A stretch of DNA of 64,000 nt from Atriophallophorus winterbourni. Taxonomy: Eukaryota > Platyhelminthes > Trematoda > Plagiorchiida > Microphallidae. Under the pieces are notes generated by a model. It was given only the letters and a program-made list of their open reading frames with translations, did not search any database and was not told where the DNA came from. Positions 9,106 to 19,086 of this stretch are shown here, in pieces. Where the stretch lies: positions 105,894 through 169,893 of the forward strand of contig JACCGJ010000701.1 in NCBI GenBank assembly GCA_013407085.1, in the 5' to 3' direction. Each line of letters starts with the position of its first letter. The stretch's first letter is position 1. Made by a program: the position numbers and the translations under genes.

Positions 9106-12100
9106 TGGACAAGGCACTTCGCCCAGATCGCTTTGACGCGGACCCCAATTCTTCAGATGCAGGTAAACGGTGGAAACACTGGCATTTCAATTTTACAAAC
9201 TATTTGGAATCTCTTAAAGCAAAGAACGAAGACAAATATCAAATACTAGCTAATCTCATTGCAGCAGATGTGTTTGAGCATGTCTCCGAATGTGAAAACT
9301 ACGACACAGCGATCAGTGTTCTTAATGCGCTTTATGTGAAACCCAAGAATGTTGTTTACGCGAGACACCTACTTTGTACATGCAAGCAGGATGTCGGAGA
9401 ATCGATTGACCAATATTCACAGAAACTAAAGAGACTTGCCAAAGATTGTGCATTTAAAACGGTCACAGCTGATGAGTATCGTGATGAAACAATTCGTGAT
9501 TCATTTATCCGTGGACTATTATCAAACAATATTCGTCAGCGGTTATTGGAACATGATTCTTTGAGCCTTGATCGTGCTTATACACATGCTCGAACCCTCG
9601 AGTCCGCGGAATCTCAATCTATGTCTTACGTTCATTCATACGTACCCACCAATGAGAGTTGTGCGGTACAGCCAAACCCAACGCATTCACTTGATCCAAC
9701 GGTCACTCACAATTTAGCAGCTACCACACCGAAATGCTTTTTCTGTGGCTATAATAAACATCCTAGACACAAGTGTCCCGCAAAGGATGCCACATGCAAA
9801 AATTGTAACAAAGTTGGTCATTTTCAACGTGTGTGTAAATCGGCTCCCGTAACGAAACACGTTGCTTCTATCCAATCTGACAGTTATTCACAGCCCTTAA
9901 TGGCTTCTATGCCCACATCCCTTTCACGTACTGTGATCAAAGTCTCAGTAAACGGTCTCCCCCTCAATGCTCTTATTGACACCGGTAGCTCAGAGAGTTA
10001 TGTTGCTTCCGAAATTGCTTTTTCGAACCATTGGACTGTGTATCCATCGACGACACAAATAACCATGGCGTCCACAAATCTGTCCAGCCAGACGTCAGGA
10101 CATTGTTTTGTAAAAATTAAATATCTCAATATTTCTTACGATCATGTCAAACTATCGACCCTTTCTAAACTGTGCTCGGATGTTATCCTCGGCCATGATT
10201 TCTTGATGCAACACAAAGACGTGAGTATAGCATTCGGCGGACCGAAACCTACGCTTTGTCTCTGTTCTCTAAAACCCGCTCGAGTCGAAGTACCAACCCT
10301 GTTCGGTGCACTTTCATCTGATTGCCATCCCATCGCCACTAAATCTAGACGCTTCTCACCGCCTGATCAACGATTCATCCAAAATGAAATTCGAAGTTTA
10401 CTCGAGGATAAGATAATAGAAACTTCTTCATCTCCTTGGAGAGCCCAGGTATTGGTAACATCGAGTGAAAATCACAAGCGCAGAATGGTTGTTGACTACA
10501 GCCGCACCATCAATCGTTTTACACAGCTCGATGCCTATCCTTTACCACGCATTGACGAAATGATAGAAAAGATTGCTGGTTACAAAATTTTCACCACTTT
10601 AGATCTCAAAAGTGCTTATCATCAGATGCCAATTCGTGACGAAGAAAAACAATATACGGCTTTTGAGGCTTGCGGCAACCTATATCAATTTTGTCGTATC
10701 CCTTTCGGGGTTACTAATGGTGTTGCCTGTTTTCAGCGGATCATTGACAAAATCATAAGCAATGCACACCTGGATGATGTTTTTGCCTACGTAGACAATG
10801 TGACCATTTGCGGTCGAAATAAGGAGCAGCATGATGAAAATTACTCACAGTTCTTAAAAGCTGCTAAAGAACATGGACTTACGTTTAATGAAAGTAAATC
10901 TATTCTGGCTGAAGATACTATTACCCTTTTGGGTTATCAAGTATCCAAAGGAGTGATCAAACCAGACCCGGAACGGTTTCGCGCTTTACGAGACCTTCCA
11001 CCCCCCTGCGACAATAAATCACATCAAAGAGTGATCGGCATGTTTGCTTACTACTCACATTGGATTTCGCGATTTTCCGACAAAATCTCTCCATTGGTAC
11101 ATAATTCAACTTTCCCGCTCCCACCTCATGTGTTACAAGCATTCAACGGTCTCAAAGCGGAACTTGAAAATGCTGCTGTTGTATCAATTGACCCCAAAAC
11201 ACCGTTGACAGTGGAGACAGATGCATCTGACATTGCTATAGCTGCAACCTTAAATCAAGAAGGGAGGCCTGTCGCCTTCTTTTCTAGGACATTATCGCCT
11301 TCTGAAAAAAATCATTCATCAGTCGAAAAAGAAGCTTACGCTATCGTCGAATCTTGCCGTAAGTGGAGACATTACCTCATTGGAGTTCACTTCAAACTTA
11401 TAACAGATCAACGCTCTGTGGCATTTATGTTTGATGAAAAGCATAAAAGCAAGGTTAAAAATGATAAAATTTTACGTTGGCGCTTAGAATTATCGGAATT
11501 TCGTTACGATATTGTGTATCGGCCTGGTAGGGACAACCAGGCGGCTGACACTTTGTCAAGAGCTACGTGCGCCTCAACACAGTCCTCGGATCTGAAATCA
11601 CTCCATGATGCCTTGTGCCACCCAGGTGTTACACGTATGTTACATTATGTCCGATCAAAAAACTTGCCGTTTTCCACTCAAGAAGTAAAACAAATGACTT
11701 CCGGATGTAGCGTGTGTGCGGAAGTTAAACCAAAATTCCATAAACCTGATGCTGCTCATCTCATCAAAGCTACGCAACCATTTGAGAGATTGAGCATAGA
11801 CTTCAAAGGACCTATTCCTTCGAAAACTCGAAATACATTCATTCTGACTATAGTAGACGAGTATTCACGATTTCCATTTGCCTACCCATGTCCCGATACT
11901 TCCTCTGCCACTGTACTGAACTGTCTCTATCAACTCTTTTCTCTATTCGGATTTCCCGCGTATGTTCACTCGGATCGTGGTTCTGCTTTCATGTCCAATG
12001 AAATCAAGTCGTTCTTACACAATCGCGGTGTTGCAACTAGCAGAACAACTCCGTATAACCCCCAAGGTAATGGCCAAGTGGAACGTCTTAACTCCACTCT

Positions 12101-12635
12101 TTGGAAAGCCATAAACTTAACCCTAAAATCCAAGCATTTGTCCCTAGACAGCTGGGAATTCGTACTTCTCGAGGCGTTGCACTCTGTCCGTTCGTTGTTA
12201 TGTACTGCTACAAACGTAACTCCTCACGAACGTTTTATGAGTTTCAATCGAAGAGCCGCAACAGGAACGTCCATTCCCAGTTGGCTTTCACCAGGAACTA
12301 CCGTTCTTTTAAAAAAGTTTGCTCGTCCTTCAAAGTACAGTCCTTCAGTTGATGAAGTAGAAGTTTTGGAATGTAATCCACGGTATGCACATGTGCGCCT
12401 CCGTAATGGCAAAGAACAAACTGTCTCTTTGCGACATTTGGCCCCACGTGGTGATGAACAATCAAATGAAATGCAGACTGACTTTGTCTCTCACAATGAC
12501 AATACCGACGAAGATGACCATTCAACGATTTCTCACGAGGATGAATCTAACGTTGGCACTCCTTCAACATACGAACTTTTAAAAGAGAACCAACAGAGAC
12601 TTCATCCATATTCCCTTCGAAATCGAGAGGCATAG
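9105..12635 (+). CDS. Gypsy gag-pol polyprotein (1,176 aa)
   Basis: One uninterrupted ORF encodes all retrotransposon proteins. Gag occupies about residues 1-250, with two CCHC zinc knuckles (C-x2-C-x4-H-x4-C) at 211-224 and 231-244. The aspartic protease has IDTGSS at 291-296. RT has TLDLKSAYHQ near 498-507 and YVDN at 562-565 in place of the common YVDD. RNase H starts at TVETDASD near 702-709. Integrase has an H834/H839 and C868/C871 zinc site and catalytic D899, D957 and E993. No chromodomain follows; the C-terminus is acidic and ends HPYSLRNREA. ATG 9105 is the first Met after the LTR. All catalytic residues of PR, RNase H and IN that I can place are present, so the protein may be functional. 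Confidence 0.95.
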   Translation: MDKALRPDRFDADPNSSDAGKRWKHWHFNFTNYLESLKAKNEDKYQILANLIAADVFEHVSECENYDTAISVLNALYVKPKNVVYARHLLCTCKQDVGESIDQYSQKLKRLAKDCAFKTVTADEYRDETIRDSFIRGLLSNNIRQRLLEHDSLSLDRAYTHARTLESAESQSMSYVHSYVPTNESCAVQPNPTHSLDPTVTHNLAATTPKCFFCGYNKHPRHKCPAKDATCKNCNKVGHFQRVCKSAPVTKHVASIQSDSYSQPLMASMPTSLSRTVIKVSVNGLPLNALIDTGSSESYVASEIAFSNHWTVYPSTTQITMASTNLSSQTSGHCFVKIKYLNISYDHVKLSTLSKLCSDVILGHDFLMQHKDVSIAFGGPKPTLCLCSLKPARVEVPTLFGALSSDCHPIATKSRRFSPPDQRFIQNEIRSLLEDKIIETSSSPWRAQVLVTSSENHKRRMVVDYSRTINRFTQLDAYPLPRIDEMIEKIAGYKIFTTLDLKSAYHQMPIRDEEKQYTAFEACGNLYQFCRIPFGVTNGVACFQRIIDKIISNAHLDDVFAYVDNVTICGRNKEQHDENYSQFLKAAKEHGLTFNESKSILAEDTITLLGYQVSKGVIKPDPERFRALRDLPPPCDNKSHQRVIGMFAYYSHWISRFSDKISPLVHNSTFPLPPHVLQAFNGLKAELENAAVVSIDPKTPLTVETDASDIAIAATLNQEGRPVAFFSRTLSPSEKNHSSVEKEAYAIVESCRKWRHYLIGVHFKLITDQRSVAFMFDEKHKSKVKNDKILRWRLELSEFRYDIVYRPGRDNQAADTLSRATCASTQSSDLKSLHDALCHPGVTRMLHYVRSKNLPFSTQEVKQMTSGCSVCAEVKPKFHKPDAAHLIKATQPFERLSIDFKGPIPSKTRNTFILTIVDEYSRFPFAYPCPDTSSATVLNCLYQLFSLFGFPAYVHSDRGSAFMSNEIKSFLHNRGVATSRTTPYNPQGNGQVERLNSTLWKAINLTLKSKHLSLDSWEFVLLEALHSVRSLLCTATNVTPHERFMSFNRRAATGTSIPSWLSPGTTVLLKKFARPSKYSPSVDEVEVLECNPRYAHVRLRNGKEQTVSLRHLAPRGDEQSNEMQTDFVSHNDNTDEDDHSTISHEDESNVGTPSTYELLKENQQRLHPYSLRNREA

Positions 12636-12660
12636 TGTTCAGCAACATGTTCATTTTGCA

Positions 12661-12671
12661 GCGAGGAAGAA
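12661..12671 (+). promoter_or_regulatory. Polypurine tract of the Gypsy element
   Basis: GCGAGGAAGAA directly precedes the 3' LTR. This is the expected position and composition of the plus-strand primer. Confidence 0.75.
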
Positions 12672-12827
12672 TGTAGTGATTCATTAACTCACCTTTTTCT
12701 CGTATATATATCTCACGTCTCTCCTTTTCTGTTACAGCTCCTGTATTCCAGTTTTAGAAGATTAAAGCCTATTCTACGGCCTTTGTCTCTTAATATCTCT
12801 GAACGTTTGAAACCATATAACACAACA
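12672..12827 (+). repeat. 3' LTR of the Gypsy element
   Basis: It is 156 bp and differs from the 5' LTR at a single position. AAAAC duplication follows. Confidence 0.95.
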
Positions 12828-14628
12828 AAAACGCATTCCGAATGCGGGGACAATACTAGCTAGCTTGTTCAGTATCGCATGTGCATCGATGTACGAGTCG
12901 AAGATCTGAACTATATAATCAGCATAGTCCATGTCAAGAAGCTTGCCGCCCGGCATTATGTGAACTCCGAAAGCTGGGGCTCCTTCGTTCCATAATTCCA
13001 TGATGTCATCAATTACAAAATTGAACAAAAATGGAGAAATCGGACATCCTTGTCGGATGCCATTTGTTGTGTGGAATTTAGGTGAGAGTTCGTTGTAAAC
13101 CCTAACGCACCCGGATGCATGAGCATAAAGTACACGTAGTACGTTGACATACTTTTGCGGAACGCTTTGCACAGCAAGGTATTAAACAGGACATTTCGGT
13201 AGACTGAATAGAATGCTCATTCTAAGTTTAAGAAAATGGCTATTATCGACTGTCGATAAGTATGCCGCAGTTCTAAGATCCGTCGAAGAGTAAAAATGTG
13301 TTCGTCAGAGCCTCTGCCAAGCCAATGCCAGCTTGCTGCTCTCGGATCTGTGATTCCCTATGCGAAGTTAAACTTGGAAGACATACGGACGCTAATAATC
13401 TCGTAATGATGGGAGTGAGACTTATCCCACGGTGATTAGAGCATGAACTTCGCACACCTTTTTAAATATAGGTATGATAACTGATTCTTTTCAACTCTGA
13501 GTGACGGATTCTGACAACCACACTTCACGGAGGAGATCGCCTAATGTGCTGATTAGGACTTGGCCACCTTCTTTGAACAAAACAGGCGGTATGTCATCGG
13601 GGCCAGCAGCTTTGAATCGTTTCATGGATTTGATACATGCTTTAGTTTCTACATCATTAAGGGATCTACGCTAACAGACCAAGGATCACACTGCTTCAAA
13701 TGAGGGAATGATTCTGTTGAAGGGGACCAGCTGAATTGTTCTTCAAAATGTTCGGCCCAGCGTGATAGGCAGCGATTCTTATTAGTGATGTGAGTAACGT
13801 CTATTTCAGCGATAGTATCACTCACTCCTTTTTTCGTAGGCCCGCATTATTTGCTATTTCCATTTTTCGACCTTAGTTAGCCACCACTTTTCTCTATCTA
13901 GTTTTAAGCTCCGTTTAAGTTAATTCCTCAAGCGTCTACGCTCTGTATTGTGTCCAGGACCATGAGGTATTTGGCGTCGCTGGTGAAGAATTTCTATAGA
14001 GAGCTGTGAAATCCAGTGGGACTTTGGGGTTGATTGTGTAGTCTCACAGGTTGATATTGCGGTGACTCGCATAATCCCTGCTATTTTGTTCCACATTTCA
14101 TCGGCAGTTGCACACAGAGCAACTGGGAGTGAGTTACTCAAGGTGGTCCCATAAATTTATTGAAATGCAGTGATAGAATTTTTCGATCGCAATGCGTTCC
14201 CAATCGAAGGCTTTGTAACGGAGAACTTTAACGAGAACCTACATCGCACAAGAGCATGATCTAAATTGATGCAGGTATATCAAAAGGAGCGGTAATCCTC
14301 AATGCGACCTCTATAGCGAACAGAACTTTGTGCTGTGCGGCTAACACCGTGCTAAATTGATTATCCAGAGGTAGTGAGCTGCATGCTGAAACGCGCTGGA
14401 GTCTCACTACCATTTCCTGTTATATTTCCCTCCTTATATCTGTCTAGGCCTGGGCAACCTGACAGAATCTTCGCCCACGTGCAGTCTCTGACTGTGCGGC
14501 ACTTTGCCTGGATCAGGCTTGTACTCTCATACCATACCATACCATACCTCCAGCGAGCACTTATGGAAATATGGTCGATTTTGGCCGAAGGTTGGCTTCC
14601 ATCCGGCGAGCGCCATGTGGCGCATTGA
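12828..14628 (-). pseudogene. RTE-2 central segment (linker and reverse transcriptase), split by insertions
   Basis: Read on the minus strand from 14628 down, it continues endonuclease-derived sequence (KIDHISIS, then DHALVRCRFSLKF after the SINE). A linker follows (CATADEMWNKIAG), then RT motifs: RFKAAGPDDIPPVLFK, CSNHRGISLTP, GIRQGCPISPFLFNF and MDYADYIVQIFDS. The last is the YADD box mutated to YADY. Several frameshifts and stops break it (13172, 13455 and 14141 mark separate frames). It stops at the Gypsy target site and continues at 8936. It is an RTE/SR2-like family member, not autonomous. Confidence 0.85.
14320..14548 (+). repeat. SINE-like repeat inserted in RTE-2
   Basis: This is the reference full-length copy: TTTGTGCTGTGCGGC, GTGCTAAATTGATT, GGTAGTGAGCTGCATGCTGA, GGAGTCTCACTACC, TATCTGTCTAGGCCTGGGC and CTTTGCCTGGATCAGGCTTG, ending in (CATAC)n-like repeats. 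It interrupts the RTE-2 endonuclease reading. Flanks CCTCTATAGCGA and CCTCCAGCGA look like a decayed target duplication. Confidence 0.85.
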
Positions 14629-14674
14629 CTTACTTACTTAATTTTACTTTTGTGCGGCTGGCTCCACGAGTGGA

Positions 14675-15611
14675 TTAGCCGGCTTCATTGATGTCTCGGA
14701 TCGCACCAGCCCACGCACGTCGATCGGAGGCGAGATCGTTGCAGATCGTGATCCAGTCTCGTTCCCACCTGCGAACTCCGTAGACGGTACGCAGACCCAG
14801 GGTGTCTACATCCTCTTTCACAGTTGACAGCCAGGTTTTCACTTGACCACCTTGCCGCCGACGCCAGGTGCGAACGGGTTTGGGGTCGAGGACGAGTTTT
14901 GGAAGTGCTGTGTCTGTCTTTCGGAGGACGTGGCCAAACCATTGCAGCCTTCGCCGTTGTATGTGAGCGGAAAGTGGAGATAGTCCGCTGCAACGCTCTC
15001 GTACGGCTGCGTTAGATACTCGGTCAGTATATCGGATGCCCAAGATTACCCTAAGGCACCAATGGTCGAACACTTCTAATGTGCGTACATCCTGTGACCT
15101 TAAAGGCCATGTCTCGCATCCATAAAGCAGTACAGGGCGGATCGCTGCTTGATAAACACGCGTCTTAGTTTTTAGGCTGATCCCGGGCTTGCGCCAAAGG
15201 GTGCCTTTCAACTGCAAAAACGCATTACGAGCACGATCGACCCTTAACTTCACTTCATCTTTCGCCTGACCATTGGGCAATATACTTGAGCCGAGGTATT
15301 TAAAGACTGGAACGTATTCGATCGGACAACCCTGGACGCGAAGTGGCTGGATGCCTGGTGTGTCGGAATAAAAAAATGCCTTGGTCTTAGCCGCGTTTAT
15401 CTCAAGACCGACTTTCGCGGCAGTGGCACTAATGCGGTCTAAAACGCTTTGCAGCATTTCGGTATTGTCGCCCAGAACGACTATATCGTCAGCGTAGTCA
15501 AGGTCGGAAATCCATAGATCCGTTGAAATTTGCACCCCTTGATACCCTGTTAACGCCTGGTTCATTATCCAGTCTACGACATAGTTAAACAACCGGCGAT
15601 AACGGGCAACC
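14675..15611 (-). pseudogene. RTE-1 C-terminal reverse transcriptase in the second frame
   Basis: This continues the protein after the frame break: LFNYVVDWIMNQ, SDLDYADDIVVLGDN (intact catalytic YADD), VFKYLGSSIL, LLYGCETWPLRSQDV, LQWFGHVLRKTD and RRQGGQVKTWLS, ending GAIRDINEAG at a natural stop. All expected RT C-terminal blocks are present, so the 2-nt loss is the only lesion I can identify. The 3' UTR is only about 45 bases. Confidence 0.9.
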
Positions 15612-17726
15612 TTGCCTGACTCCTGTGTGCAAGTTAAATTCACGCGATTCTTCACCGTAGACACGAACCCGTGCCCTTGTAGAGCTGTAATAGGCTCTGA
15701 TTAGGTTGACGAGCTTTAATGGAACCCCATCCGCTAGCATGATGTCCCATAAACAACCACGGTCTACGGAGTCGAAGGCTGCGCGGAAGTCAATAAAGCA
15801 AGCTATCGTTTGCTGTTGATACCGTGCACGGTGCTCGAGGATCCTGCGCAAAGTAAATATTTGATCTACGCAACCCATCCCAGGGCGAAATCCACCTTGG
15901 TTAACTCTGGTGCGCAGATTTCTTTCGGCGGAGAACCGATTAAGCAGGAGCGTTGCAAACACTTTAGCAGCGGTGTCGATTAGACTTATTCCGCGGTAAT
16001 TGGAGCACACAGATTTATCTCCACGTTTCGGCAGTGGTAGAATGATAGACATCCCCCAGTCTGATGGGAAAACTTCCGTCTCCCAGATCGAACAAAACAG
16101 CCGATGTAGCGGAGATAATAATACGTCGGCACAGGCTTTAATAAGTTCAACGGAAATTCCGTCCTCACCTGGCGATTTACCATTCTGCATTCGTCGTAAA
16201 ACACTTGATATCTCGTATTCTGATGGTGCCTCGCAGTTGACCGGGTATTCACAGCTATTTATCGGGGAAGTGAATACTGCATTGATAGATGACGGGCGGT
16301 TCAGTAGCTGACTGAAGTGCTCAACCCACCTATCTATCTTTTGATGAAGGTCAAATATCATCTGTCCTGACGAATCTCGAAGGTTCGTACAAAAACCACA
16401 GCTTCCAGATGCTCTGCGAATCAGGCGAAACAGTCGTCCAAAGTCTCCTATACTTGCTGCGGCTTCCATTTCGGATGCGGTTTCTGCCCAATATAGCTGA
16501 CGATCCTTGCGGGCTGATCGTGTAGCAGCTCTCCTAAGGAGGCGGTAATCAGATGCACCATGCATTCGGGCGTCTCTTGCCCGGGCAGAGAGCTCGATGG
16601 TGTTCTGAGAAATCCAATCTCGTCGGCGACGAGAGGCCGTGCCTAGGGTTTTTAGTGCTGCAGTCTGAGTAGCGGTCTTCAGTCTGGACCACTGTTGTTC
16701 GACTGATGCATCACTCCCATCCAACCGCTCAGCGATATCGTCAATGAGCTTCTTACGTTGGGTCGGGTTTCCTAAGGCTTCCAAGTTTAAGCGCTTCCTA
16801 GGAGTTTTCCTTTGGCGGTTTAGCAGGCGAAGTCGGAGCTTTGCGCGAACAAGTGTGTGATCGGTGCCTGCTGCGTTCCCTGTTTCGGCTCCACGATAGG
16901 ACCTACAGTCAAGCACCGAAGACATCCAACGTGCGCGGATTAGAACATAATCGATCTGGTTCGCCGTTCTACCATCGTTCGAGTACCATGTAACCAAGTG
17001 TTTTTTAGGGTGCTGGAATTTAGTGTTACAGACGCATAGGTGATTGTAGGCCGCAAACTCGATCAGTCGATCGCCATTCGCGCAGCGCTGCCCTAGGCCA
17101 AATTTTCCCAGGATTCGGTTTGTTGCGGAATCTGCTGATCCTGTACGAGCGTTCCAGTCACCAGCCACAACCAGTACGTCGTTTCCAGCAACTCTATCGA
17201 CTACGGATTGAAGTTGGTTATAAAAATCGTCTTTTGTAGTTTGGTCGGCTGATAGGGTTGGGGCATACACCGAAACGACTGTTATATTCAAAGGGTGACC
17301 CCTCAGCCGGACCACCGCAATTCTCGGGGATACAGGCATCCATGACATGAGTGCTTGTTTAGCATGGTCGCTGAGCGCTATCGCTACTCCATGCTGACCA
17401 GATCCATCCTCGGGCCCACTATAAAAAAGCCAATAATTACGATCGACTCCGGGGACCTTGATCGATTTGGATCCGTGTCCGGGAAGGCGGACCTCGGAAA
17501 GACAAGCAACATCTACTTGGTAGTCCAATAAAGAGCGCATCGTGATTGCTTGACTACCAACGTCACGCAGTGTCCGTACGTTCCAACATCCCAAATAAAA
17601 GACCTTACGGATATTTATGGCCCCAGCTAGCTTACTTTTCACCCTAGCCGCTGGGAGAGCCAAGGGCGCGTCGCGTCTCGGGAACGCCGTAGCAGAGAGC
17701 TGAGATATACGTTGAGACATCGTCAT
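15585..17726 (-). pseudogene. RTE-1 endonuclease and N-terminal reverse transcriptase (713 codons)
   Basis: The open frame starts MTMSQRISQL. It carries an AP-type endonuclease: LGCWNVRTLR, CLSEVRLPGH (catalytic Glu), VVAGDWNARTG (Asp, Asn) and AGTDHTLVRAK (Asp, His). RT follows: KSPGEDGISVELIK, PKRGDKSVCSNYRGISL, FIDFRAAFDSVDRG and GVRQGCPLSP. It stops prematurely just after SPVV. The sister copy near 57290 reads PVLFNY there, so two bases appear to be missing at about 15590-15600. The endonuclease nicks target DNA and the RT copies the element RNA. Without the frame break this would be one protein of about 1,010 residues. Confidence 0.9.
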
Positions 17727-18236
17727 GAAGTTTCTTGGGGATAGTGTACAAGTGATGTCCCCAGCACCACTCGGTGTTTGTTCGAGTACACCTCTCTAGC
17801 CTTTGCACAGCCAAGTGCAACCTACAAGGCAGCAGGGAGCTGGCAGATAAACGCGCTGTGCGCCAGTTATCTACCTACGGGGCTTCTCTCCGGATTTTTC
17901 CTCGGGGTTTTCTCCCGAAGCCTTTCCCGCAATCGGGTAACCCACAAGGCAATGGGGGTTTGGAGTCAGGGTTTTCCTTCCCCTAGATGGATTGCCAGTA
18001 GCTGACGAGCTCCATCTGCCCGGAGCTAACTGGTTTTATGGCGCCAGTCACCCGCCTTCGCCCCTTCTCCTGTCAGTAAGAGCAGTTCCGCCGGGCTTGT
18101 GAAAGCCACTCGTGCAGGCCAGGAGTTGGACTTGGTTGTCAGAGGCTATTTGAGACGCACGCCACGTGGGAGCATTTTATAGATAGTAGGTGGCTCATTC
18201 CTACTACCACCCCCGGCTGTGACAACCTTTGGAACC
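17727..18236 (-). promoter_or_regulatory. RTE-1 5' UTR with terminal hairpin
   Basis: This GC-rich leader precedes the ATG at 17726. Near the 5' terminus, GTAGTAGG can pair with CCTACTAT around a 9-nt loop, followed by TATAAAATG. In the 4625-5151 copy the same positions are CAGTGGGA and TCCCACTG, preserving pairing through two compensatory changes. The 55.95 kb copy also keeps a shorter stem. Function (internal promoter, translation or packaging) is unknown. Confidence 0.6.
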
Positions 18237-19086
18237 TGTGGCGCATTGAGATCTTTTATGGCGAAAGGAAGTGCTGCTAATGAATAATCGAGATTGTGCA
18301 CAGAATTGTATAAACCGTACACCATTATCTGTGCGTTGGCCTTGAAGACCAAACATGCCACATAATTGTGATTCAGATGTATCTAAGCGACATGGTCTGG
18401 CATTCATATCTCCGCTAAGACAACAATATCGGAGCTTTTTGCACGTCGCAAAAGAGCATAATGATCGTCGTAGAAGGCGTTTTTTCGTCGTCGGAATTGG
18501 TGCTAGCCGAGGCGTAAGTTTCTACAACAAACAAGCAATAAACAGACAAGATTTTGAGTTTGGTCTAATATTAGTGGCTAGTCTAACTGCGCACATCCTG
18601 CTATTGCAAGGAATCCAATCGATTAGACAGGATTCGGCACGTGAATTCAGCACTATACCAACACCCATCTGTCCTAAAATGGCAACTACAGAATCTCCGG
18701 AGCAGCGCAAAAAGTAGCGAGTTGAAAGGTTTGGTGCAGTGAGTTCAGTAATTATAGACGGATCATATAAGCGTGTTTCCGATAGAAAGACTATCTAAGG
18801 TAAGAGCCTATGCAGCTTACATCCCTATTTGTTTGAGATTTCTGACATTCATGGCTCCGATGCGAGCAGAGGTCCGTGTTTTCAAACAGTGATCAGTAAA
18901 TTCGCGAATAGAAACTGTTTCCACGTGTTCGGCGCGGTCTTTTCTAAAGCTGGGATTGACAGACGAAGGGTTGTTAGGAGTGGATGGGGGAGGGGAAGGG
19001 TCAGAATCAGTTTGAAGAGTAGGGTCGCTAACAAAAAAGCTGGTGTCAACCTGTAAACATTTTACAACCACCGATAGGCCGTGAAG
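18237..19086 (-). pseudogene. RTE-2 endonuclease N-terminal segment
   Basis: The minus strand encodes the start of an SR2-like AP endonuclease: RIGAMNVRNLKQIG, then GVGIVLNSRAESCLIDW, then LSGDMNARPCRLDTSESQL and FRHKRSQCAT. Reading continues, after the RTE-1 insertion, at 14628 with WRSPDG and KIDHISIS. At least three frame changes break it. A Ser/Pro-rich leader (DSDPSPPPSTPNNPSS) precedes the domain. The 5' boundary touches the satellite array. Confidence 0.85.

Larger units (their letters stand above)
8937..12827 (+). mobile_element. Ty3/Gypsy LTR retrotransposon, apparently intact, inserted in RTE-2
   Basis: The element is 3,891 bp with 156-bp LTRs differing at one position (t at 9078, c at 12813). 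Ends are TG..CA. A 5-bp duplication AAAAC flanks it (8932-8936 and 12828-12832). If the LTR is taken one base longer, the duplication is 4-bp AAAC. A single 1,176-codon gag-pol ORF fills the interior, starting 12 bases after the 5' LTR. Near-identical LTRs and an open ORF mean a recent insertion. It interrupts RTE-2, whose protein reading resumes in frame across the site once the element and one duplication copy are ignored. Confidence 0.95.
14629..18236 (-). mobile_element. Full-length RTE-1 LINE with 13-bp target duplication
   Basis: A 3.6-kb minus-strand element. TGTGGCGCATTGA is present at 14616-14628 and again at 18237-18249. The 5' end carries a GC-rich UTR of about 510 nt. The 3' end is GAGCCAGCCGCACAAAAGT followed by (TAAG)n, a short tandem tail typical of RTE. 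Its endonuclease-RT ORF has one frame break. It lies inside the endonuclease of RTE-2, so it is younger than RTE-2. Related sequences in this window are at 55952-59370 (decayed full length), 4625-5151 and 21670-21758 (deletion derivatives). Confidence 0.92.

Noticed and set aside
9093..9125. tRNA primer site TGGACAAGGCACTTC for the young Gypsy element
   Set aside because: It starts inside the gag-pol ORF, 14 bases from the LTR, and matches no tRNA 3' end I know. The LTR-complementary site fits better.
12101..12582. Secondary ORFs within the Gypsy integrase region
   Set aside because: They are other-frame shadows of the long gag-pol ORF.
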